A DNA stretch of 19,718 bases from Bacteroidales bacterium (GTDB lineage: Bacteria > Bacteroidota > Bacteroidia > Bacteroidales > UBA12481). The stretch covers positions 1-19,718 of the forward strand of contig JAGHDB010000073.1 in the NCBI GenBank assembly GCA_021160155.1. Reading direction: 5' to 3'. Within the stretch, counting starts at the first letter, position 1, and each line of letters starts with the position of its first letter. The notes below the pieces were generated by a model, which did not search any database, had not been told where the DNA came from, and saw nothing but the letters and a program-made list of their open reading frames with translations. Shown here in pieces: positions 1 to 6,479 of this stretch. Position numbers and translations under genes: made by a program.

Positions 1-1040
1 CCGCACCTCTCGTAATATTAGCCGGTTGGATCGCGGGTCCGTTTCTTTCCCGAAAGAAAAATGCAATAGTAATCGGTCTGTTGTTTTTCATGATCCTTTT
101 CCCGCTTTTCTGGGTCATGCTAAACCACTCCAATCTATACGACGGATTCAGACATCTCCTGTTCATCTATCCGGTAGTCTGTGCCCTGAGCGGAGCAGCC
201 TGGTCAGAATTAATCCGTAAATCACGGAAACAGATTGTTCGTCCGGCTGTCATCCTTTTACTCGCAGCAGGAATTACCGGGCCGTTCATTTTTACCATCC
301 GGAATCATCCTTTGGAGTACACCTATTTCAATCAACTGGCCGGTGGTTTCAATAAAGCTTACGGACGTTATGAAATTGATTATTATTACCACAGTGTGGG
401 GCAGGCCGTGCAGTGGCTTGAAAACGAAGTGCTTCAAACAATACCGGATTCAACCGTTACCGTAGCTTCAAATTTTCCTTTGGAACCTTACCTGTTAAAA
501 CACTCTTTTTCGGGTCAAACAGTATATACCGGCTGGTATGAACGAACCCGGGTCAATTGGGATTATGGAATTTTTGTAAATAATTTTATCAGTCCGTATC
601 AATTGCAACATCATAACTGGCCACAGGTTTCAGCTTTGCACAAGATCAATATCAACGGCTTACCGGTATGTGTGGTTCTAAAAAGAGAAAATAAACAGTC
701 GCTACACTGTCGCGATCTCTATATTTCCAAACAATTCAATGAGGCCAATCGCTGTTACAGTCAGGTAGTAAAAAACCATCCGGCAGATGAGATGAGTCTT
801 CTATACCTGGGCTGGACGTACCATTACCTGTCAAATTATCAAGCATCAAACCGGATTGCCGGCCGGATTTTAGCTTTGCATCCCGAATCAGAACCGGCCC
901 GGGTATTGCAAGCCACCAATCTGTTATACCAGGATCAGGTAAAACGCAGTCTGTCTGCAGGGTTAAAGGCACTTCAACTCAATCCGAAATATGCCCCGGC
1001 ACAAAATATCGTCAGGCAGGCACAGGATTCGCTCCGATGA
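1..1040 (+). CDS. Membrane glycosyltransferase-like protein with C-terminal TPR region (5' end missing)
   Basis: The reading frame is open from base 3, so the gene starts before the window; about 345 C-terminal residues are visible. The first ~110 residues hold three or four hydrophobic membrane segments. Between them is the motif YDGFRHLLFIYP, which resembles the DG-RH-LF-YP loop of GT39/ArnT-like polyprenyl-phosphate glycosyltransferases. A soluble stretch follows (AYGRYEIDYYYHS, then QAVQWLENE), as seen near the C-terminus of that family. The last ~110 residues are helical and TPR-like (FNEANRCYSQVVKNHP, then LGWTYHYLSNYQAS). The likely role is sugar transfer from a lipid carrier on the outer face of the inner membrane, with the TPR part as a protein-binding tail. 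The catalytic N-terminal loop lies outside the window, so donor and acceptor are unknown. The family call is fairly sure; the activity is inferred. Confidence 0.7.
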   Translation, partial: APLVILAGWIAGPFLSRKKNAIVIGLLFFMILFPLFWVMLNHSNLYDGFRHLLFIYPVVCALSGAAWSELIRKSRKQIVRPAVILLLAAGITGPFIFTIRNHPLEYTYFNQLAGGFNKAYGRYEIDYYYHSVGQAVQWLENEVLQTIPDSTVTVASNFPLEPYLLKHSFSGQTVYTGWYERTRVNWDYGIFVNNFISPYQLQHHNWPQVSALHKININGLPVCVVLKRENKQSLHCRDLYISKQFNEANRCYSQVVKNHPADEMSLLYLGWTYHYLSNYQASNRIAGRILALHPESEPARVLQATNLLYQDQVKRSLSAGLKALQLNPKYAPAQNIVRQAQDSLR

Positions 1041-1129
1041 ATCCCAATTATTAAAAATTGTTAAAGAATATTCAACATGCTGGTTTTGTGCATATTTTTA
1101 ACTTTTTAATCAAACACACAAATGGAATC

Positions 1130-3487
1130 ATGAAAAAATACACACTCCTTCTGGCAGCTCTTTTTTCCTTTACATGGGTTTTCAGCCAAAAAGCAGACTT
1201 CCGTTCTGCAGAAAAATTCAGTTCTTCAAACATCAGAAAGATGATCGGAAGTACTTCGGTTCGTGCCAACTGGTTAAAAAAGAGCGACCGTTTCTGGTAT
1301 TCATACAAAACCGGGGACGGGAATTTTTACTGGCTGGTTGATCCTGCCAAAAAAATCAAAAAGCCGCTTTTTGATAATTATTACCTGGTATCAGAAGTAA
1401 ACCAACTGGTAAATAAAATTCTGAATCCGCTAAATCCCGAAATTAAAAAACTGGAGTTTAAAGACGATAATAAATCTTTCACCTTTGAAGCTGACAGCTT
1501 TAAATTTCAATATGTACTTAAAACACAAGCCATTACAGTTATTGACACCATCCGTAAAGAGAAAAAGAAGCATGATGCCTGGAAATCTTATAATAAAGAC
1601 TCCACCTGGATTGTTTTTGCCAAAGAACACAATCTCTATTTAATGAAAGCCAAAGATCCCGATAGTGTAGAGTACCAACTGACTACAGATGGGGAGCAAT
1701 ATTACTCTTACCAGGCAAACAGCCGCGACACCACCACCGGTAAACGGCTGCGTGCCAATGCCAGATGGTTTAAAGACGGTACAAAACTTTACTCTGTGCG
1801 CCGTGACTCACGTAAGGTCAAAAACCTCTGGGTAATCAACGTATTAAAAGATCCCCGCCCTGAACTTGAAACATACAAATACGCCATGCCGGGTGATAAA
1901 TTTGTACCCCAGAGCAAATTGTATGTTTTTGATGTGGCTACAAAGAAAGGGGTGAAAATAGAAACTGAAAAATGGAAAGACCAAACGCTGCGGGTTCAGT
2001 TAGTGGGTAAACGTTCGGATGTACTTATTTTTACCCGGACTGACCGTACAGTTGCAAAAAAGGATATTTGTCTTGCCGATACCAAAACTGGCAAAGTTAA
2101 AGTATTGTTTTCAGAAACAGATGAGCCTTATTTTAACCCGGATTACAGTACTCTTCATATCATCAATGACGGTAAAGATCTGATCTGGTGGTCGGAGCGT
2201 ACCGGTTTCGGGCATTACTATCTTTACAACGGAGAGGGGCACCTGGTAAATCCGATTACGAAGGGTAACTTTATTTGTGGCCGGATACAGCGAATCGATA
2301 CCCTTAACCGGGTACTTTATTTTGAAGGATTCGGCCGGGAAAAAGGCATTGATCCTTATTACTCAATGATATACAGAGTTGATTTCGATGGTAAAAACAT
2401 GAAGCTTCTAACCCCTGAAGATGCCACACACCGGATCAGCATACCCAAAGAAGACAGCAAATATTTTGTAGATACCTATTCGCGAGCCGATATGGCTCCC
2501 AAATCGGTATTACGCAACAATAAAGGCGAAGTGATCCTGGAACTGGAGCAGACGGATCTGACCCGCCTGTATGAAACCGGATGGCAAATGCCCGTACGTT
2601 TTAAAGTTAAGGCTGTAGATGGCGTGACTGATCTCTACGGAGTAATGTATAAACCCATCAAAATGGAAAAAGGGCGTAAATATCCCATCATTTCTTATGT
2701 ATACCCGGGACCACAGGTTGAATCGTTTTCAAGCCTCTGGAGTGCTACCGGCCGCTACAACAACGCCCTGGCTCAACTGGGTTTCGTGACCGTAGCCATG
2801 GGTCACCGCGGGGGAAGTCCGAAGCGCTATAAATATTACCACACTTACGGATACAACAATCTTAGAGATTATGCTTTGGCGGATGACAAATACGGAATAG
2901 AACAGTTGGCAGACCGATATGATTTTATTGATATTACCAAAGTGGGAATATACGGGCATTCGGGCGGCGGATTCATGTCAACTGCTGCTATTCTTACCTA
3001 TCCCGATTTTTATGATGTGGCGGTTTCTTCATCGGGAAATCATGACAACAACATCTATAATCTCTGGTGGGGAGAAACTCATCACGGAGTTAAGGAGGTA
3101 ATTAAAAAAGTAAAAACCGGGAGTAAAAAGAAAGAAGTAAAAAAAGCATGGCCGTATGAACAGGATTCGGTCAAACAGGTCAAAACGGATACCGTGTTTG
3201 AATCCAGCATCCCCAAAAACCAGGATCTGGCCAAAAACCTGAAAGGTCATCTGCTGTTGGTTACCGGGGATATTGACAACAATGTACATCCCGGAAACAC
3301 CATTCGAATGGCAAATGCTTTGATGCAAGCCGGCAAACGTTTCGATTTTATGATCATGCCCGGCCAGCGTCACGGGTACGGCAAATACAGTCGTTATTTT
3401 GAACGGTTAATGTGGTACTATTTTGCCGAATATCTTTTAGGGGATTACCGGACCAATATTGACTTTTACCATCCCGACGAAAACTGA
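1130..3487 (+). CDS. Secreted S9 family peptidase (dipeptidyl peptidase IV-like)
   Basis: The protein is 785 residues from the ATG at 1130. That start was chosen because it begins a good signal peptide (MKKYTLLLAALFSFTWVFSQ); an in-frame ATG at 1058 would add 24 residues in front of it. The N-terminal two thirds fit a DPPIV_N beta-propeller and the C-terminal third is an alpha/beta hydrolase. The nucleophile elbow GHSGGGF places the serine at about residue 611, the aspartate at about 716 (GDIDNNVH) and the histidine at about 748 (GQRHGYG), so the triad is complete. The likely role is periplasmic cleavage of dipeptides, often Xaa-Pro, from peptide N-termini during protein catabolism. A lysine-rich insertion lies between the Ser and Asp motifs. 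The gene follows the glycosyltransferase by about 90 bp and is convergent with the DUF1080 gene. The family is certain; the exact specificity is not. Confidence 0.93.
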   Translation: MKKYTLLLAALFSFTWVFSQKADFRSAEKFSSSNIRKMIGSTSVRANWLKKSDRFWYSYKTGDGNFYWLVDPAKKIKKPLFDNYYLVSEVNQLVNKILNPLNPEIKKLEFKDDNKSFTFEADSFKFQYVLKTQAITVIDTIRKEKKKHDAWKSYNKDSTWIVFAKEHNLYLMKAKDPDSVEYQLTTDGEQYYSYQANSRDTTTGKRLRANARWFKDGTKLYSVRRDSRKVKNLWVINVLKDPRPELETYKYAMPGDKFVPQSKLYVFDVATKKGVKIETEKWKDQTLRVQLVGKRSDVLIFTRTDRTVAKKDICLADTKTGKVKVLFSETDEPYFNPDYSTLHIINDGKDLIWWSERTGFGHYYLYNGEGHLVNPITKGNFICGRIQRIDTLNRVLYFEGFGREKGIDPYYSMIYRVDFDGKNMKLLTPEDATHRISIPKEDSKYFVDTYSRADMAPKSVLRNNKGEVILELEQTDLTRLYETGWQMPVRFKVKAVDGVTDLYGVMYKPIKMEKGRKYPIISYVYPGPQVESFSSLWSATGRYNNALAQLGFVTVAMGHRGGSPKRYKYYHTYGYNNLRDYALADDKYGIEQLADRYDFIDITKVGIYGHSGGGFMSTAAILTYPDFYDVAVSSSGNHDNNIYNLWWGETHHGVKEVIKKVKTGSKKKEVKKAWPYEQDSVKQVKTDTVFESSIPKNQDLAKNLKGHLLLVTGDIDNNVHPGNTIRMANALMQAGKRFDFMIMPGQRHGYGKYSRYFERLMWYYFAEYLLGDYRTNIDFYHPDEN

Positions 3488-3495
3488 CCCGACTA

Positions 3496-4206
3496 TTACA
3501 GGCGCCGGATTTTAATATTACGAAACATAGTGGTTCCGCCATGGTCCTGCAGGGCGATATGTCCCTCTTTGTACTTTCCGTATCCCTCTGCATTTTTCCA
3601 TTTTGAACCGTTTTTCAATTTGTACCAGTCGTCCGTCCACAGATCATATTCTACTACTTTCCGTCCGTTCAGATAGTGCTCCACATGAGGTCCTTTCACA
3701 ATGATCCTGGCGGTATTCCATTCATCGAGAGTTTTTACCTGACCAAATTTCGCAGGATGCATGTCATAGTTGGCCCCGGAATCATGCAACGGATCGGATT
3801 CAGGAAATCCCACATCATCAAGTAATTGATATTCAGGTCCTGTCAAATAAACCGTAGGATATTGATCTCCTTCGACCACGTGGAAAAAAATCCCCGAATT
3901 TGACCGTTGTCCGATTTTCCATTCAAGATACAGTTCAAAATCCTTATACACCTCTTTCGTTATGATGTCGCCTCCCTGTCCATGGGGTAATCCCTGTGCT
4001 TTCATGGCATGCTCTTCAATAACCCACCCCTGCACTTTCTCTTTTTTATAACCCCGCCACTTATCCATGGAATGACCGTCAAATAACAATTCCCATCCTT
4101 CATTTTTCTCTTTTTGAGTTAATTTGTTTAAATGCTGCCCCATGGTTGGGGTACTCCAAACAACCCCGATCAACAGGGTCATGATCCAGATAATTTGTTT
4201 TTTCAT
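3496..4206 (-). CDS. Secreted DUF1080 (3-keto-disaccharide hydrolase-like) protein
   Basis: The protein is 236 residues and begins with a signal peptide (MKKQIIWIMTLLIGVVWSTP, cut near TMGQ). It lacks a lipobox cysteine, so it is probably periplasmic or secreted. The mature part is one DUF1080/PF06439 domain, a concanavalin-like beta sandwich. Recognisable motifs are EGWELLFDGHSMDKW at the start, SNSGIFFHV in the middle, PEYQLLDD, and IALQDHGGTTMFRNIKIRRL at the end. Members of this family are now named 3-keto-disaccharide hydrolases and act in sugar catabolism of Bacteroidota, but many are uncharacterised. No sugar oxidoreductase or SusCD pair lies next to it, so its substrate cannot be inferred. 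It ends 8 bp from the convergent peptidase gene with no room for a separate terminator hairpin. Confidence 0.9.
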   Translation of the reverse strand: MKKQIIWIMTLLIGVVWSTPTMGQHLNKLTQKEKNEGWELLFDGHSMDKWRGYKKEKVQGWVIEEHAMKAQGLPHGQGGDIITKEVYKDFELYLEWKIGQRSNSGIFFHVVEGDQYPTVYLTGPEYQLLDDVGFPESDPLHDSGANYDMHPAKFGQVKTLDEWNTARIIVKGPHVEHYLNGRKVVEYDLWTDDWYKLKNGSKWKNAEGYGKYKEGHIALQDHGGTTMFRNIKIRRL

Positions 4207-4295
4207 CGTAAGTTGTTTTTTTGTTTGAGGTAAATTTAACTTTTCTACATGGGAATGTCTATTTTCACCATTAATAATCTGATAAACATCTTTTC
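4207..4295. promoter_or_regulatory. Divergent promoter region between the DUF1080 gene and dtd
   Basis: This 89-bp AT-rich gap separates two divergent genes and must hold both promoters. TAAATTTA at 4231-4238 matches five of six fixed positions of the Bacteroidota -7 element TAnnTTTG and, read on the minus strand, would leave a short leader before the DUF1080 start. On the plus strand, TTTG at 4224-4227 followed 18 bp later by TACATGGG is a weak -33/-7 pair for dtd. Neither assignment is secure. No inverted repeat or riboswitch-like structure is apparent. Confidence 0.35.
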
Positions 4296-4748
4296 ATGCG
4301 TGCGGTAATACAAAGGGTTCAGAAGGCATCCGTGACGGTTAACCACCGAATCATTTCTGTGATCGATCAGGGTTTGCTGGTTTTTTTAGGTATTGAATCA
4401 AATGATAATCAAGAAGATATAAATTGGCTCAGTCATAAAATTGCCGGACTGAGAATTTTTGACGATGAAAACGGCATATTAAACCGTTCGGTCAGGGAGG
4501 TAAACGGACATATTCTGGTGGTCAGCCAGTTCACGTTACATGCAAGAATTAAAAAAGGGTTTCGCCCCTCTTTTGTAGATGCAGCTCCTTCTCCGGTTAG
4601 CATACCTTTATACGAAGCATTTATCAGGCAATTGGAGTTAGAGCTCGGGCATAAAGTACTGACCGGTGAATTTGGAGTAGAAATGAAAGTATCGCTGGTC
4701 AATGACGGTCCGGTTACTATTTGGATAGACACCAAAAACAAACATTAA
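4296..4748 (+). CDS. dtd: D-aminoacyl-tRNA deacylase
   Basis: The protein has 150 residues, the usual length of bacterial DTD. It hydrolyses D-aminoacyl-tRNA (and mischarged glycyl-tRNA), recycling tRNA in the cytoplasm. It opens with MRAVIQRVQKASVTV, the standard N-terminus. The two active-site motifs are present: SQFT at residues 77-80 and the Gly-cisPro motif NDGPVT at 136-141, which in the homodimer reaches into the partner's site. The stop is 2 bp before the preferred deoC start, so the two genes are almost certainly cotranscribed. Confidence is high because length and both motifs fit. Confidence 0.97.
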   Translation: MRAVIQRVQKASVTVNHRIISVIDQGLLVFLGIESNDNQEDINWLSHKIAGLRIFDDENGILNRSVREVNGHILVVSQFTLHARIKKGFRPSFVDAAPSPVSIPLYEAFIRQLELELGHKVLTGEFGVEMKVSLVNDGPVTIWIDTKNKH

Positions 4749-4750
4749 TA

Positions 4751-5632
4751 ATGGAACTGGTCAATCATTTTCTTGAAGCGTACGGACCCGGAGAAGAGGA
4801 TTATACCGTACAGCGACAAACCCGTGATTTTCTTTCAAAAGCCGGCCGGCAACCTCTTTCAACCGGGATATTAAAAAAATTGATGGGTTTGATCGATTTA
4901 ACCTCTTTACACACGGATGATCACCTGGCAAAAGCCCGGGAACTGGCCCGGCTGGTCAATCAAATGCCCTCCCGTTTTTCAGGAATACCCCTGGTTGCCG
5001 GAATTTGTGTATATCCGCCACTCATCGAAGAACTGGGCAAAGAACTGAAGCAAAAAGAGGTTGCGCTGGTAGCAGTAGGAGGGTCATTCCCCACGTCACA
5101 AACCTTTTTGTCAATTAAACTTGCCGAATGTGAGCTGCTTGTTAAAAAAGGTGCGGAAGAAATTGACGTTGTTCTCCCGGTTGGTGCTTTCCTTGCGGGA
5201 GAGCATCAAAAGGTACTGGATGAATTGTTGCTGATCCGTGAGGTAACCAAAACGGTCAAACTCAAGGTTATTTTGGAAACCGGGTTATTGCAAACAGCCC
5301 ATCAGATTCGTCATGCCTCATTTATTGCGATGGAAGCAGGCGCGGATTTTATCAAGACTTCAACCGGAAAAGAGAAACCTGCTGCCACACCTGATGCCGT
5401 ATATATCATGGCACGGGCAATCCGGGATTTTTATTCAGCAACCGGGAAAATGACAGGTATCAAACCGGCAGGAGGTATTTCCACACCTGAAGAGGTTGCG
5501 ATTTACTACCATTTGGTGGAGCAAATATTGGGTGAAAAATGGCTGAACGCCTCTTTTTTCAGGATCGGAGCCAGTCGTTTGGCCAATCATATACTTAATG
5601 CCCTTGAACCAACTGCAGGCTCGTATTTTTAA
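4751..5632 (+). CDS. deoC: Deoxyribose-phosphate aldolase
   Basis: The protein is 293 residues from the ATG at 4751, chosen because it follows the dtd stop by 2 bp. An in-frame ATG at 4721 would overlap dtd by 28 bp and add nothing conserved. The enzyme is a class I aldolase that splits 2-deoxyribose-5-phosphate into acetaldehyde and glyceraldehyde-3-phosphate in deoxynucleoside salvage. The Schiff-base lysine is about K202 (FIKTSTGK), the second catalytic lysine about K238 (GIKPAGGI), and the proton-relay aspartate about D139 (EIDVVLP). The C-terminal FRIGASRL matches the phosphate-binding segment. It has an N-terminal extension of about 35 residues compared with E. coli DeoC. In some Bacteroidota I recall a MazG-like gene between dtd and deoC; none is present here. 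Confidence 0.96.
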   Translation: MELVNHFLEAYGPGEEDYTVQRQTRDFLSKAGRQPLSTGILKKLMGLIDLTSLHTDDHLAKARELARLVNQMPSRFSGIPLVAGICVYPPLIEELGKELKQKEVALVAVGGSFPTSQTFLSIKLAECELLVKKGAEEIDVVLPVGAFLAGEHQKVLDELLLIREVTKTVKLKVILETGLLQTAHQIRHASFIAMEAGADFIKTSTGKEKPAATPDAVYIMARAIRDFYSATGKMTGIKPAGGISTPEEVAIYYHLVEQILGEKWLNASFFRIGASRLANHILNALEPTAGSYF

Positions 5633-5673
5633 ACCCGGATGAGCTGGTACCTTATTATCCAGTCATTTATTTA

Positions 5674-5681
5674 TATATTTG
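5674..5681 (+). promoter_or_regulatory. Putative -7 element of a Bacteroidota promoter before arsR
   Basis: TATATTTG matches the Bacteroidota -7 consensus TAnnTTTG at all six fixed positions. It lies in the 74-bp gap after deoC and would start transcription about 20 nt before the ATG at 5707. The upstream -33 TTTG element is weak: the bases near 5651-5655 read CTTAT. TTATA (5671-5675) and TATAA (5692-5696) form a loose inverted repeat around it that could serve as an operator for the regulator's own gene, but the arms are only 5 bp. Confidence 0.45.
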
Positions 5682-5706
5682 TATCTGATTCTATAACAGC
5701 TACCTG

Positions 5707-6003
5707 ATGAAATTGCACGAATTAATGCCTGAACAATTAGAGAAAGCGGCCAATATGTTGAAAGCAATCGCTCATCCGGTTCGAATTTCCATTCTCTCAT
5801 TTTTAGAGGATGGCCAGAGGCTGACTGTCACTGAAATTTATGAACGGCTGAACATTGAGCAATCAACAACCTCACATCATTTGGGAATACTCAAAGACAA
5901 AGGTGTGCTTTCAAGTACCCGTGACGGCAAAAACACCTACTATTATCTCAAACATGAGGAGCTCAGTTATATTGTCGATTGCATCAGCAAATGTGCCTGT
6001 TGA
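5707..6003 (+). CDS. ArsR/SmtB-family transcriptional regulator with Cys-rich tail
   Basis: The protein has 98 residues and is a single winged-helix domain typical of ArsR/SmtB repressors. KAIAHPVRISIL (19-30) is the classical dimer/helix start. The recognition region TVTEIYERLNIEQSTTSHHL spans about 40-59 and the wing is near TRDGKNTYYYL (71-81). It lacks the ELCVCDL metal-binding motif of ArsR helix 3. The C-terminus carries three cysteines (C92, C96, C98, in DCISKCAC), which could bind a metal or sense redox state. The promoter-like sequence upstream and the 12-bp gap to queD suggest it may control itself and the downstream genes. The family call is sure; the inducer is unknown. Confidence 0.92.
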   Translation: MKLHELMPEQLEKAANMLKAIAHPVRISILSFLEDGQRLTVTEIYERLNIEQSTTSHHLGILKDKGVLSSTRDGKNTYYYLKHEELSYIVDCISKCAC

Positions 6004-6014
6004 TCTGATTCTAC

Positions 6015-6464
6015 ATGTCTAAGATCCGAGTTACAAAGATTTTTCGCTTTGAAATGGCCCATGCTCTGTGGGGTTATGACGGTTTGTGTAAAAATATCCA
6101 CGGGCATTCCTATATTCTGAAAGTCACCGTAACGGGTACCCCGATTGACGATATAACCGACAGTAAGTCAGGTATGGTAATTGATTTCGGTGATTTGAAG
6201 AATGTGGTCAATAACCAGATCGTTGAAGTGTATGACCATGCATTGGTCCTTAACAACCGGGCGCCTGTTGAGAATTTTGACGGGATTGAAGAGATGTTTG
6301 ATCGAAAGATCTGGTGTGATTTTCAACCAACTGCTGAAAACCTGGTGATCCATTTTGCGGATTTGCTGAAGAAATCGTTGCCCGACCACGTACAATTATA
6401 CTCTTTAAGACTTTACGAAACGGCAAACAGTTATTCAGAATGGTTTGCCGAAGACCAATTATAG
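6015..6464 (+). CDS. queD: 6-pyruvoyl-tetrahydropterin synthase / 6-carboxytetrahydropterin synthase family (QueD-like)
   Basis: The protein has 149 residues. It belongs to the PTPS/QueD fold, which converts dihydroneopterin triphosphate to 6-carboxy-tetrahydropterin (queuosine/7-deazaguanine route) or to 6-pyruvoyl-tetrahydropterin. The zinc ligands are H16 (FEMAHAL) and H29/H31 (IHGHSY), and the nucleophile is C25. D74 and H75 (YDHALVLN) complete the catalytic relay, and E135 (RLYETANSY) fits the pterin-anchoring glutamate. PTAEN at 105-109 is also conserved. The bacterial QueD role is the default inference. No queE, queC or folE is in the window to confirm it. It lies 12 bp after the ArsR gene and 15 bp before polA. 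Confidence 0.9.
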   Translation: MSKIRVTKIFRFEMAHALWGYDGLCKNIHGHSYILKVTVTGTPIDDITDSKSGMVIDFGDLKNVVNNQIVEVYDHALVLNNRAPVENFDGIEEMFDRKIWCDFQPTAENLVIHFADLLKKSLPDHVQLYSLRLYETANSYSEWFAEDQL

Positions 6465-6479
6465 GTTAAAACAAAATCC

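Noticed and set aside
3873..3888. Second parS-like CACGTG site
   Set aside because: About 12 of 16 consensus positions match, only one arm is good, and it lies inside the DUF1080 coding region.
4721..4750. Upstream ATG as the deoC start
   Set aside because: It would overlap dtd by 28 bp; the ATG at 4751 directly follows the dtd stop.
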